From positions 992,001 to 1,056,000 of the forward strand of contig NZ_ARVV01000001.1 of assembly GCF_000385375.1 (NCBI RefSeq): DNA of 64,000 nt. The letters run 5' to 3'. The position numbers and the translations under genes were made by a program. The notes under the pieces are model-generated. The model made no database searches. It saw only the letters and a list, made by a program, of their open reading frames with translations, and was not told the origin of the DNA. Shown in pieces: positions 34,811 through 43,844 of this stretch; within the stretch, counting starts at the first letter, position 1, and each line of letters begins with the position of its first letter. The DNA is from Methyloversatilis discipulorum. Lineage in GTDB: Bacteria; Pseudomonadota; Gammaproteobacteria; Burkholderiales; Rhodocyclaceae.

Positions 34811-35989
34811 CGCAGGAATATGGGAATGTCTGAATCGGTCTGGCGTTGGTCGGACGCGGGTGGCGCGGCGCCGGGCGCGGCCGTGACCGGCGCGGCGACG
34901 ATGCTGCGGTTTTCGTACTCGATGCGGCGCACGCGCTGGTCGTACACGTCGCCCTTGCGGTCGGTGAAACGGATGCGTACCGGCAGCCAGCGCAGGTCGG
35001 GCGCCAGCCACACTTCGATCTGGTTGTCGCCGGGCTGGGCACGTACCTGCAGGCGCTTGACCAGCAGGCGCCCGAGCGCGGTATCGAGTCCGGTCGGCGC
35101 GTCGTCCGGCACGAACCAGCGCGGCGTATAGCGGCGGGCCGGTCGCCACGTTGAAGTCGAACTCGCCGCCTCGCTGCGCGCGCCAGATGATTTCCAGCCA
35201 CAGGCTCGCCATGTCCTGCGAACCGGGCGTCAGTGTGTGCGTCGTCGTCTTCGAACCGCTGCGCAGCATAACCTGACTGGCCGTCCAGTCGAAATCGACC
35301 TGTTCGTCCGGCGGTTTGGCCTGCTTCGAATCCTGTACGAAGCGCCGCGGCTGCAGACCCTCGCTGCCGACGTCGCCCTCGCTGTACTGCTCGATGCGCA
35401 GCGGTTTGAGCAGGCCGGCCAGCCCGGTGGTTTCGGTCACCGTGTCCATCCGGTAGCGCGTGCCGTCGTGCACCCAGTGATAGCGGGTTTCGCCGATGCG
35501 CAGGCTGTCGCCCCGATAGACCTCGAATTCCAGCCTGGCCTCGCCGACCAGGGCCTGTTGTGGTGACACCTCCTGCGTATCGTCCACCGCTGCATCGCGC
35601 CCGGGCTCGTCGTTTTCATCGCGCTCGGGTTCATCCGGCGTCCGCGGCCTGTCGGACTCCGCGTCTTCAGTGTTGCCAACCTGAGGTGGTAGGTCGGCCT
35701 GCCCGTCGGACAGCGCCTCGGGGGGTGTCGGCGCCAGCTCGCGTGGCTCACGTGGCGGTCTGGGCTCGGGCTTCGGCGGTGGAGGCGGCGGCGCGGGCTC
35801 GGGTTCGGGCGCCGGCACCGGAAGGGGGGGCGGCAGCGGCGCCGGCACCAGGGCGGCACGGATGAGCAGCGATTCGTCCGGTCCGGCGCGGTGGTCGAAG
35901 CTGCTCAGTCCGCCCGCCAGCAACAGGTGCAGCAGCAGCGAAACGAGCAGCGCGAGGGCCAGTCGCGAACGGGTCAGCGGCTCAGTCAT
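34807..35989 (-). pseudogene. DUF3108 protein with TonB-like proline-rich N-terminus, disrupted by a one-base frameshift
   Basis: The first frame (from ATG 35989, or GTG 35995) encodes a membrane anchor (LALALLVSLLLHLLLAGG), a proline/glutamate-rich spacer like TonB and the first part of a DUF3108 domain (LEFEVYRGDSLRIGETRYHW) up to FDFNVATG. Near 35130-35140 similarity jumps to another frame that continues RRYTPRWFVPDDAPTGL, LRWLPVRIRFTDRKGD and ends at 34807, exactly overlapping the rsmB ATG. Removing one base from the GGG at 35136-35138 restores a 393-residue protein. So either a recent mutation or a sequencing error in a G/C run. Without it the frame fuses into rsmB, which would be artefactual. 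Function unknown; periplasm-spanning role likely. Confidence 0.85.
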
Positions 35990-36623
35990 CCGCACCCGGG
36001 GCGGTCAGCGCGCCAGCGGCCGGCGTCGCTTCGTCGCGCAGTGCGGCGCGACCGTGCTGCAGCGTCAGCCTCTCTTCGAGGAACCAGCGCACCACACGCG
36101 GATAGAGCAGATGTTCCTGCGCCAGCACGCGCGCGGCCAGCGTTGCCTCGTCGTCACCGGCGAGCACCGGTACGGCGGTCTGGGCGATGATGGGGCCGCC
36201 GTCCAGTTCGCCGGTCACGAAATGCACGGTCACGCCGGCGATGCGGCAACCCGCCTCGATCGCGCGCCGGTGCGTGTGCAGGCCGGTGAAGGCGGGCAGC
36301 AGAGACGGGTGGATATTGATCATGCGGCCGGCGTAGTGCTCGACGAAACCGGGTGTCAGGATGCGCATGAAGCCGGCCAGCACCACCAGATCCGGTGCGT
36401 GGCGGTCGATTTCCTGCGCCAGCGCGTGGTCGAAGGCGGCGCGATCCGGGTGTTGCGTGTGATCGACCACCGCGGTGGCGATGCCATGTTCACGTGCGTA
36501 GGCGAGGCCGCCGGCGTCCGGGCGATTGCTGATGACGGCACGCACGTTGGCGCCCAGGCCCGCTTCGACGATGGAGCGCATATTGCTGCCGCGCCCGGAG
36601 ATCAGGATGACGACGGATTTCAT
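35982..36623 (-). CDS. purN: phosphoribosylglycinamide formyltransferase PurN
   Basis: A 213-residue 10-formyl-THF-dependent GAR transformylase of purine synthesis. N-terminal VVILISGRGSNMRSIVEA, catalytic-site region INIHPSLLPAFTGLHTHRRA and GVTVHFVTGELDGGPIIAQ with the conserved Asn, His and Asp are present. Length is normal. Its last bases overlap the start of the DUF3108 gene, so it heads a tightly packed operon. Confidence 0.97.
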   Translation of the reverse strand: MKSVVILISGRGSNMRSIVEAGLGANVRAVISNRPDAGGLAYAREHGIATAVVDHTQHPDRAAFDHALAQEIDRHAPDLVVLAGFMRILTPGFVEHYAGRMINIHPSLLPAFTGLHTHRRAIEAGCRIAGVTVHFVTGELDGGPIIAQTAVPVLAGDDEATLAARVLAQEHLLYPRVVRWFLEERLTLQHGRAALRDEATPAAGALTAPGADD

Positions 36624-36689
36624 TCGGTTTCGGTGACGGAGGCGAAGGTCGGGTGTGAAGGCCGGATTATCGCCCAGCCGCTGTCTGCA

Positions 36690-37424
36690 CTACCTGACCG
36701 GCAGGAAGACGGCGGTCGCCAGCGACTGCAGGATGCGGGTGACGACACGGCGATTCTTGTCGGCGACGATCTGCGCACTCATGTCCAGCCAGCCGATCAT
36801 CTTGCCCATTTCGCGCTCGAAACTGAGATTGCGCATGCCGTCGATGCCGATCTCGTTCGACAGCAGGAGTGGGGCACCGAGATCATCGCGCGACTGCGCC
36901 AGCTTCCAGGCGGAGATTTCGATATTGCGCGCGCAGTTCGACAGCGCCTGCGGATCGAGTTCGTCCATGATGAACAGTTCGCTGCGGTCGGCCCAGGCGG
37001 TCTGGATCATGCCACCCATGCCAATGATGAGCGCGGCCACCCGGTCGCCGGCGAAATCCGGCGCAAAGGCCAATCGCATCACGTCGATGCCGCGACGGTT
37101 GTCGAATTCCGGCAGTCGCCAGTCGTGCTGCGCGGCGAACAGCCGGGCCATCGCCGCTTCGCGGCTGTCCAGTCCGGCGCGTCGCCACTCGCGCGGATTG
37201 CGCTTGTACAACTTGTCGGCCAGACGTTCCAGACTGGCGAATATTTCCCTGTGATGCGCTTCCAGCACCCGGTCGATGTCACTTTTAACAATCTGTTTAG
37301 GATGCATGGAATCGGCCACTGGCGCGGGTTTCTGACCAGTGCCCGAACAGCCCGTGACCAAGTTGGCTATCGCGGCGCAACACAGGGCGCGCACAATCGG
37401 CTTGCAGGCTGTCATAGCGTTCAT
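36690..37424 (-). CDS. putative lipoprotein of unknown function
   Basis: A 244-residue protein. The N-terminus has a lipobox-like LVTGC near residue 25, preceded by a hydrophobic run (PIVRALCCAAIAN), so a lipoprotein is likely. The mature part is mostly helical with RVLEAHHREIFASLERLADK and IDGMRNLSFEREMGKMIGWL. No known domain recognised. The start at 37424 (MNAMTACK) is inferred from the signal; the frame continues upstream into the divergent neighbour. It lies 66 bp upstream of purN on the same strand. Confidence 0.7.
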   Translation of the reverse strand: MNAMTACKPIVRALCCAAIANLVTGCSGTGQKPAPVADSMHPKQIVKSDIDRVLEAHHREIFASLERLADKLYKRNPREWRRAGLDSREAAMARLFAAQHDWRLPEFDNRRGIDVMRLAFAPDFAGDRVAALIIGMGGMIQTAWADRSELFIMDELDPQALSNCARNIEISAWKLAQSRDDLGAPLLLSNEIGIDGMRNLSFEREMGKMIGWLDMSAQIVADKNRRVVTRILQSLATAVFLPVR

Positions 37425-37518
37425 GACCGACAGCGTACGACAACCCGGGCCATTCGTGGCGGATCGCCGCAGTTGCGGAAGACCGCCCGCGCAGGGCCCC
37501 GAAAGAGCCGAAACCGCC

Positions 37519-38046
37519 ATGAAGATGGAACCGCTGGAAAGGGTGCGCGCACCCGGTGTGAAGGCAGGCAGCCGCCGTTTCGGCCGGCTGCTGCGCACGC
37601 TGGCGCGCGCCGAGCACGGCGGTGTCCTGATCTGCGGCGGGCAGGACGTGCAGTGCGACGCACTGGCGATGGCGCTGGCGAGGCTGCGTGACCAGCCTCT
37701 GCTGCGGGTCGAACTGGAGGCGGCCAACGACGAGCCGATCACGTCGGAACAGTGGCGCCCGTCGCTGCAGCAGGCGCGCGAACATTCGGCGCTGCTCTAT
37801 CTGCACCTCGGCGACGGCGCCGACACGGTTTTCGGCCGTAGCGACCAGCGCATGGCCAGCGTACGGGCCGAGCACCTGCTGGCCGACGTGCAGCGTGCAG
37901 GTGTCGTCGTCATCGTCGCCGGTGCCGAGCGCTACTGCATCGCGCTCGAGGCCTGCTGGCCGCGCATCAGGCTGCCGGATTCGACGCGCCGGACATCTTC
38001 GACTTCACCCAGGCCACTGCCACTGGCGCAAGTGATATCGCGATGA
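37519..38046 (+). CDS. unknown protein resembling a degenerate AAA+ ATPase core
   Basis: A 175-residue protein (ATG 37519, or 37525). RRFGRLLRTLARAEHGGVLICGG, cited from ARAEHGGVLICGG, sits where an AAA+ Walker A would be, but no GxxxxGK[ST] is present. The later segment LHLGDGADTVFGRSDQR looks like the region after an AAA+ Walker B (DEADALFGRR type) with the acidic pair lost. I infer an inactive AAA+ relative; this is a weak-similarity call. The 3' end overlaps dedA by 80 bp tail to tail, and the last 20 residues are low complexity, so the ORF may have run past its original stop. Divergent from the lipoprotein gene, 94 bp apart. Confidence 0.55.
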   Translation: MKMEPLERVRAPGVKAGSRRFGRLLRTLARAEHGGVLICGGQDVQCDALAMALARLRDQPLLRVELEAANDEPITSEQWRPSLQQAREHSALLYLHLGDGADTVFGRSDQRMASVRAEHLLADVQRAGVVVIVAGAERYCIALEACWPRIRLPDSTRRTSSTSPRPLPLAQVISR

Positions 38047-38623
38047 TGGCCAGGATGACCAGGGTCAGGTTCTGCTTCACCCAGGGCAGGTTGCCGAACC
38101 AGTAACCGGCCAGCGTCAGCGACACCACCCACAGCAGCGCGCCACTCACGTTGAACATCGCGAAACGCGCGTAGCGCATCCGTGCCACGCCGGCCACGAA
38201 GGGCGCGAAGGTGCGGATCAGCGGCATGAAGCGCGCGATGATGACCGTCTTTCCACCGTGCCGCTCGTAGAAAGCGTGCGTGCGGTCGAAGGCAGAGCGG
38301 TTGAAGAAGCGCGAACTTTCCCAGCGGAACACCTTGGGCCCGAACCAGGCGCCGACCGCGTAATTCACCGCGTCGCCCAGCACAGCGGCAATCACCAGCA
38401 GCACGATGAGCAGGCCGATCTGCATGCCGCCTGCCGCGGCCAGCGCGCCGGCGACGAACAGCAGCGAGTCGCCGGGCAGGAAGGGCGTCACCACCAGACC
38501 GGTTTCGCAGAACACGATGGCGAACAGGATGGCGTAGACCCAGGCGCCGTACTGCGCCACCAGTGCCGCGAGGTGGGTGTCCAGATGCAGCATCAGGTCG
38601 ACGAAGGTGGTGAGCAGTTCCAT
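37967..38623 (-). CDS. DedA-family inner-membrane protein
   Basis: A 218-residue DedA/VTT-domain protein. FCETGLVVTPFLPGDSLLF and the FYERHGGKTVIIARFMPLIR plus TFAPFVAGVARM blocks are family hallmarks, with about five hydrophobic segments. DedA proteins help envelope homeostasis and are thought to scramble or flip lipid carriers such as undecaprenyl phosphate. The 3' end overlaps the preceding plus-strand ORF by 80 bp; mutL diverges 90 bp upstream. Confidence 0.92.
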   Translation of the reverse strand: MELLTTFVDLMLHLDTHLAALVAQYGAWVYAILFAIVFCETGLVVTPFLPGDSLLFVAGALAAAGGMQIGLLIVLLVIAAVLGDAVNYAVGAWFGPKVFRWESSRFFNRSAFDRTHAFYERHGGKTVIIARFMPLIRTFAPFVAGVARMRYARFAMFNVSGALLWVVSLTLAGYWFGNLPWVKQNLTLVILAIIAISLAPVAVAWVKSKMSGASNPAA

Positions 38624-38712
38624 GGCGAGGCCGGCTGAAATCGAGCGGCGATGATAGCGGATGCATGTTGCGGCCCGTAAAATCGCGCACCGAATACCTT
38701 CTGCGCACCGCC

Positions 38713-40464
38713 ATGCCCTCGATTCACCTGTTGCCCGACCTGTTGATCAGCCAGATTGCCGCCGGCGAGGTGGTCGAACGGCCGGCGTCGGTGCTGAAGG
38801 AACTGCTGGAAAACAGCCTGGACGCCGGCAGTCGCGACATCCGGGTTCAGCTCGAAGCGGGCGGCGTCAAGCGTCTGCGAGTGGCCGATGACGGCTGCGG
38901 CATGCCGCCAGAGGACCTGCCTCTGGCGCTCGCCCGCCACGCAACGTCGAAGATCGCCTCGCTCGACGATCTCGAAGCGGTGGCCACCATGGGCTTTCGC
39001 GGCGAAGCGCTGGCGTCGATCGCCAGCGTTGCGCGCGTCACGCTCACCAGCCGCGAAGCGGGCAGCGCGCACGCCTGGCGCATCGACAACGGCGGTTCGC
39101 CGGAGCCGGCCGCGCTCGACGCCGGCACCGTGGTCGATGTGGCCGACCTCTACTACAACACGCCGGCGCGGCGGAAATTCCTGCGCACCGAACAGACCGA
39201 GTACGGCCATTGCGACGACGTGTTCGGCCGCATCGCGCTGTCGGTGCCGCAGGTCGCCTTCCAGCTGATGCACAACGGCCGCCTGATGCAGCGCCTGCCG
39301 GCGGGCGACATGGCAAGCCGTGTGCGTGCGCTGCTCGGCGACGAATTCATGCAGCACGCGCGCGTGGTCGAGGCCGACGCCGGCCAGATCCGCGTCAGCG
39401 GCTATGCGGCCCAGCCGGCCTTCTCGCGCTCCGGGCGTGACGCACAGTACTGTTTCGTCAATGGCCGCTTCGTGCGCGACCGCCTGCTTGCGCACGCGCT
39501 GCGCGAGGCCTACGCCGACGTGCTGCATGGCGCGCGGCACCCGGCTTACGTCGTGTTCATCGAACTCGATCCGCGCGCGGTCGACGTGAACGTGCATCCG
39601 GCCAAGACCGAAGTGCGCTTTCGCGATTCGCGTGGCGTGCATCAGTTTGTGTTCCACGCGGTCGAGCGCGCGCTGGCGCCGTCGATACAGGTTGCCGCTG
39701 CCGTCGCGCCGTCGTCGCCGTTCGAGTCCTTGCCGGAGCGTCCGCAGTGGCCGTCGCAGCAGCAGGGCATGAATGTCGAACAGCCGCTGGCGCGTTACTT
39801 CGATTTCGTCCGCCAGGACGCACCAGTCGCCGCTTCGGCTGCGCCGGTTCTGCGCCCCGATCTGCCGGCGCAGCAGAACGACGCGCCACCGCTTGGCTTC
39901 GCGCTGGCCCAGTTGCAGGGCGTGTACGTGCTGGCGCAGAACAGCGCCGGCCTGGTGCTGGTGGACATGCACGCGGCGCACGAACGCATCCTCTACGAAC
40001 AGCTGAAGAAGGTGCTCGAAGGAGCGCCGGCGGTACAGCGGCTGCTGATTCCGGCCGTGCTGTCGATGAGTGCGCGCGAGGTGGCGACCGCCTTCGAATA
40101 CGCCGACGTGCTGGAGAAACTCGGTTTCGACATCGGGCAGGCCGGCCCGAACGAACTGATGGTGCGCGCGGTGCCGGCGCTGCTTGCGCGTGCCGACACG
40201 GGGGCGCTGCTGCGCGCGCTGCTGGAGGAACTGCGCGAGGCGCCGGCCAGCCAAGTGGTGGAGCGCCGGCGCAACGAACTGCTGGCCACCATGGCCTGCC
40301 ACGGCGCGGTACGTGCCAACCGCCTTCTTTCGCTGCCGGAGATGAACGCGCTGCTGCGTGACATGGAAGCCTGCGAGCGTGCCGACCAGTGCAACCACGG
40401 CCGGCCGACCTGGGTCCAGCTCAGCATGGCCGAACTGGACCGCCTGTTCATGCGTGGCCGCTGA
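38713..40464 (+). CDS. mutL: DNA mismatch repair protein MutL
   Basis: A 583-residue GHKL ATPase that links MutS mismatch recognition to strand incision. N-terminal motifs: [10 protein letters not shown] (Asn/Asp), DDGCGM and [10 protein letters not shown]. The C-terminal endonuclease motif [12 protein letters not shown] fits DxHAx2Ex4E, and CNHGRPTW matches the C-terminal metal-site motif, so this is the endonuclease-active type. ATG 38713 gives [20 protein letters not shown], the usual start; an earlier in-frame ATG at 38665 lacks support. miaA follows after 1 bp. Confidence 0.97.
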   Translation: MPSIHLLPDLLISQIAAGEVVERPASVLKELLENSLDAGSRDIRVQLEAGGVKRLRVADDGCGMPPEDLPLALARHATSKIASLDDLEAVATMGFRGEALASIASVARVTLTSREAGSAHAWRIDNGGSPEPAALDAGTVVDVADLYYNTPARRKFLRTEQTEYGHCDDVFGRIALSVPQVAFQLMHNGRLMQRLPAGDMASRVRALLGDEFMQHARVVEADAGQIRVSGYAAQPAFSRSGRDAQYCFVNGRFVRDRLLAHALREAYADVLHGARHPAYVVFIELDPRAVDVNVHPAKTEVRFRDSRGVHQFVFHAVERALAPSIQVAAAVAPSSPFESLPERPQWPSQQQGMNVEQPLARYFDFVRQDAPVAASAAPVLRPDLPAQQNDAPPLGFALAQLQGVYVLAQNSAGLVLVDMHAAHERILYEQLKKVLEGAPAVQRLLIPAVLSMSAREVATAFEYADVLEKLGFDIGQAGPNELMVRAVPALLARADTGALLRALLEELREAPASQVVERRRNELLATMACHGAVRANRLLSLPEMNALLRDMEACERADQCNHGRPTWVQLSMAELDRLFMRGR

Positions 40465-40465
40465 C

Positions 40466-41407
40466 ATGGCACACACGCGGCCGGTGCTGGTGCTGCTCGG
40501 CCCGACCGCCAGCGGCAAGACGGCGGCGGTCGCCCGCATCGCGCGTGCGCTGCCGATCGAGCTGATCAGCGTCGATTCGGCGCTGGTGTTCCGTGACATG
40601 GACATCGGCACTGCCAAACCGTCGGCCGAAGAACAGGCGCTGTGCCCGCACCACCTGATCGACATCGTGTCGCCGGAAGAGGCCTACTCGGCGGCGCGTT
40701 TCGCAGCTGACGCCCGTCGCCTGATCGGCGATATCCAGGCACGCGGCCGCATCCCGCTGCTGGCCGGCGGCACCATGCTCTACATCAAGGCGCTGCGCGA
40801 GGGACTGTCCGACCTGCCTGACGCCGACGCCGCGCTGCGCGCCGACATCGATGCACGCGCGGCGGAGCAGGGCTGGCCTGCACTGCACGCCGAACTGGCC
40901 CGGCTCGATCCCGACGCCGCTGCCCGTCTCAAGCCGACCGACGCGCAGCGCGTCCAGCGCGCGCTCGAAATCGTCACGCTGACCGGCCGGCCGCTCGCAG
41001 AAAGTTACGCCCGACGAGAGGACGACGCGCCGCTGCCGCCGATGACCGTGCTGTCGCTCGAACCGTCGGACCGTGCCTGGCTGCATCGGCGCATCGAGCA
41101 GCGTTTCGACCAGATGCTGGAACAGGGACTGGTCGACGAACTGCGCAGGCTGCGTGCGAAGTACCGGCTCGATGCGGGCATGCCGTCGATGCGCTGCGTC
41201 GGCTATCGCCAGGTGTGGAATTTCCTGGAAGGCGAGGTCGATGCATCGACCATGCGCGACACCGGCATCTACGCGACGCGCCAGCTGGCGAAGCGGCAGA
41301 TCACCTGGCTGCGCTCGATGCAGATAGACCAGCGCATCGACTGCCTGCGTGAAGATGCGGCGGATGCGGTGATGGACGCGTTCGCGCGGAGCGTCCGGAC
41401 ACCGTAG
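40466..41407 (+). CDS. miaA: tRNA dimethylallyltransferase MiaA
   Basis: A 313-residue enzyme that adds the isopentenyl group to A37 of UNN-reading tRNAs. P-loop GPTASGKT lies at about residues 12-19, followed by [20 protein letters not shown] and [21 protein letters not shown], and later [10 protein letters not shown]. All are MiaA signatures. mutL-miaA is a common operon order. Confidence 0.97.
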   Translation: MAHTRPVLVLLGPTASGKTAAVARIARALPIELISVDSALVFRDMDIGTAKPSAEEQALCPHHLIDIVSPEEAYSAARFAADARRLIGDIQARGRIPLLAGGTMLYIKALREGLSDLPDADAALRADIDARAAEQGWPALHAELARLDPDAAARLKPTDAQRVQRALEIVTLTGRPLAESYARREDDAPLPPMTVLSLEPSDRAWLHRRIEQRFDQMLEQGLVDELRRLRAKYRLDAGMPSMRCVGYRQVWNFLEGEVDASTMRDTGIYATRQLAKRQITWLRSMQIDQRIDCLREDAADAVMDAFARSVRTP

Positions 41408-41430
41408 GCGCTGCGTCAGGTTGGCGTGTT

Positions 41431-41583
41431 TTGTGTGGGAACGAGCTCTGGTCGCGAAGCGGCTTGTGTGGGATGCGGGCTTCGATTCAGGCCGCTGTCT
41501 CGAGCAAGCTCGCTCCCACAAGAATCCCCGGCTCGGCGACAGGTCGGGCGCGCTTTGTGTGGGAGCGACCCTTGGTCGCGATG
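41431..41583. repeat. cluster of REP-like palindromic elements
   Basis: Between miaA and fnr are three copies of a TGTGGGAGCGA...TCGCGA-type element: 41431-41457 (plus), 41500-41521 (inverted) and 41555-41582 (plus). A partial TGTGTGGGATGCGGG lies at 41465-41479. Related copies occur at 53653-53680 and 61684-61772. No gene in 41408-41608. Confidence 0.75.
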
Positions 41584-41608
41584 CTGCCTAGGCGTGCCGC
41601 GGGCCTGC

Positions 41609-42343
41609 TCAGCAGCGCGGACTCATCGCCCGCTTCAGGTCGTCCAGTTTGTGGATGCGGATGTTCTTGTTGCTGACCGACAGCAGACCTTCATCCTGCA
41701 GCCGGGACAGGCCGCGGCTGACGGTTTCGAGCTTGAGGCCCAGGTAGGAGCCGATTTCCTCGCGCGTCATACGCAGGTTGAACTCGGTCGCCGAATAGCC
41801 ACGCGACGCGAAGCGCTGCGACAGGTTCACCAGGAAGGCGGCCAGGCGCTCTTCGGCACGCATGGTGCCGAGCAGCATCATCACCGCCTGATCACGCACG
41901 ATTTCGCGGCTCATCACCTTGTGGAAGTGATGCTGCAGCGTGTCGATCTCGCGCGACAGCTCCGACAGGCGGTTGAACGGGATGACGCACACCTCGCTGT
42001 CCTCCAGCGCGCGCGCGTCACAGTTGTGCTGGCCGGAGCCGATACCGTCCAGCCCCATCAGTTCGCCCGCCATCTGGAAGCCGGTCACCTGCTCGCGGCC
42101 GTCTTCCGAGATCACCTCGGTCTTGAAGAAACCGGTGCGGATCGCGTACAGCGACTGGAAGGATTCGCCCGACAGGTAGAGCGGCATGCCGCGCGGAATC
42201 TTGCGGCGGGCACCGATCAGCGTGTCGACGCGTTCCAGCTCGTCGTCGGACAGGCCGACCGGCATGCACAGTTCGCGCAGGTTGCAGGCGGAGCAGGCGA
42301 CTTGCAGTCCCTGCGGGGTGATCGGTATCGATACGCTGTTCAT
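41609..42343 (-). CDS. fnr: Fnr/Anr-type oxygen-responsive transcription regulator
   Basis: A 244-residue Crp/Fnr-family protein. The four Fe-S cysteines match E. coli FNR with a shift of three: Cys17, Cys20 and Cys26 (CSACNLRELC) and Cys119 (ALEDSEVC). A cAMP-like beta-roll domain, dimer helix and HTH follow; recognition helix region EEIGSYLGLKLETVSRGLSRL has the E..S..R of TTGAT-binding members. So it should sense O2 with a [4Fe-4S] cluster and bind TTGAT-N4-ATCAA. An exact such box begins at the first base of the start codon (42343). No Shine-Dalgarno sequence precedes the ATG, so leaderless translation is possible. Confidence 0.95.
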   Translation of the reverse strand: MNSVSIPITPQGLQVACSACNLRELCMPVGLSDDELERVDTLIGARRKIPRGMPLYLSGESFQSLYAIRTGFFKTEVISEDGREQVTGFQMAGELMGLDGIGSGQHNCDARALEDSEVCVIPFNRLSELSREIDTLQHHFHKVMSREIVRDQAVMMLLGTMRAEERLAAFLVNLSQRFASRGYSATEFNLRMTREEIGSYLGLKLETVSRGLSRLQDEGLLSVSNKNIRIHKLDDLKRAMSPRC

Positions 42344-42384
42344 TGATTGCGATCAATGCACGGTGATGGCCGCGCTTGCATGAT
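42343..42384 (+). promoter_or_regulatory. perfect FNR box between fnr and hemN, with hemN -10
   Basis: TTGAT-TGCG-ATCAA at 42343-42356 is a perfect FNR consensus. CATGAT at 42379-42384 is the -10 for hemN, its first base 29.5 bp from the box centre, so class II activation of hemN with a start near 42391. In the other direction the box touches the fnr ATG, where binding would hinder fnr expression. Confidence 0.88.
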
Positions 42385-42413
42385 GAACATACCGCAAAGT
42401 GTGCCAATAAATC

Positions 42414-43799
42414 ATGAATGTCGCAAAGGAACTGGTGTTCGACCCGCAGTTGATGCGTCGTTTCGACGTACCGGGGCCGCGCTACACCTCATACCCCACC
42501 GCCGACCGGTTCAATTTCTCGCACGACGCGCGCGCCCACGCTGCACGCCTCGCTGCGCGTACGGCGAGCGCCGGACCGCTGTCGATCTACGTCCATATCC
42601 CGTTCTGCGACACGATTTGCTACTACTGCGCCTGCAACAAGATCATCACCAAGGATCACGCGCGTGCGGATGCATATCTCGACACGCTGCTGCGCGAAAT
42701 GGCGATGAAGGCGTCGCTGGTCAAGGGCAGCCGCGAGATCGCCCAGTTGCACCTGGGGGGTGGCACGCCGACCTTCCTGAACGACGCGCAGATGACCCGG
42801 CTGATCGAAGGCCTGCGTACCCATTTCAGGGTGTCGGACAACGCACAGTGTTCGATCGAGCTCGATCCGCGTGGCGTCACCGCGGCGCGCGTGGCGCATC
42901 TGGGCTCGCTCGGCTTCAACCGCATCAGCGTCGGTGTGCAGGATTTCGACCCGGTCGTGCAGCGGGCGGTCAATCGCATCCAGAGCGTCGAGGAGACCGA
43001 GATCGTGCTGAAGGCGGCACGCGAGAACGGTTTCGTATCAACCGGCGTGGACCTGATCTACGGCCTGCCCGGCCAGACGCTGGACAGTTTCGACGCGACG
43101 CTGGCCACGCTGATCCGGCTGGCGCCGGATCGGGTGGCGATCTATCACTACGCCCATCTGCCCAAGCAGTTCATGCCGCAGCGGCGCATCGACGAGGCCA
43201 TGCTGCCCGGCCCGGAAGTGCGGCCGCAACTGCTGCGACTGGCGATCGACCGTCTGCACGAGGCGGGCTACGTGCATGTGGGCATGGATCATTTCGCCCG
43301 CCCCGACGACGAACTGGCGCAGGCGCAGCGGCACGGTCGCCTGCAGCGCAACTTCCAGGGGTATTCGACGCACGCCGGCTGCGACCTGATCGGTCTGGGC
43401 GTATCGGCCATCTCTCGCGTCGGTGCGAGCTTCGCGCAGAACCACCGCACGATAGAGAGCTGGACCCAGGCCATCGATGATGGCGAACTGCCGGTCATGC
43501 GCGGTCTGAACATGACCGCCGACGACAGCGTGCGCAGTGCCGTGATCGGTGCGCTGATGTGCCACTTCGAACTGTCGATCGAGGCGATAGAAAGTTCCTA
43601 CGCCATTGATTTCAAGAAGTATTTCTCGTCCGAGCTGGATGAGCTGTCTGAGCTTGAGGAGGCCGGTCTGCTCACCATAGAGCCGGACTGGATCGCCATC
43701 ACGCCGCGCGGGCGCCTGCTGGTGCGCGCGGTCTGCATGGTGTTCGACCGCTATCTGCGTCTCGACAGCGAAACGGTGCGCTACTCTAAGGTGGTGTGA
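42414..43799 (+). CDS. hemN: oxygen-independent coproporphyrinogen III oxidase HemN
   Basis: A 461-residue radical SAM enzyme that decarboxylates coproporphyrinogen III for haem synthesis without O2. The cluster motif is IPFCDTICYYCACNK (CxxxCxxC, with the fourth Cys of HemN). GGGTPTFL, GVDLIYGLPGQT and the C-terminal HemN domain are present. FNR-controlled from 42343. Haem supply for cbb3 oxidase at low O2 fits the context. Confidence 0.97.
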   Translation: MNVAKELVFDPQLMRRFDVPGPRYTSYPTADRFNFSHDARAHAARLAARTASAGPLSIYVHIPFCDTICYYCACNKIITKDHARADAYLDTLLREMAMKASLVKGSREIAQLHLGGGTPTFLNDAQMTRLIEGLRTHFRVSDNAQCSIELDPRGVTAARVAHLGSLGFNRISVGVQDFDPVVQRAVNRIQSVEETEIVLKAARENGFVSTGVDLIYGLPGQTLDSFDATLATLIRLAPDRVAIYHYAHLPKQFMPQRRIDEAMLPGPEVRPQLLRLAIDRLHEAGYVHVGMDHFARPDDELAQAQRHGRLQRNFQGYSTHAGCDLIGLGVSAISRVGASFAQNHRTIESWTQAIDDGELPVMRGLNMTADDSVRSAVIGALMCHFELSIEAIESSYAIDFKKYFSSELDELSELEEAGLLTIEPDWIAITPRGRLLVRAVCMVFDRYLRLDSETVRYSKVV

Positions 43800-43844
43800 G
43801 CCGGCGGTCCGACCGACCGGCTCCCGTTTTCCACCGGACCTTCA

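Noticed and set aside
33518..35995. A single 825-residue DUF3108-RsmB fusion protein
   Set aside because: The middle segment (about 34810-35130) read in this frame is non-conserved Arg/Ala/Pro sequence, while another frame carries the DUF3108 C-terminus and ends in an ATGA overlap with rsmB.
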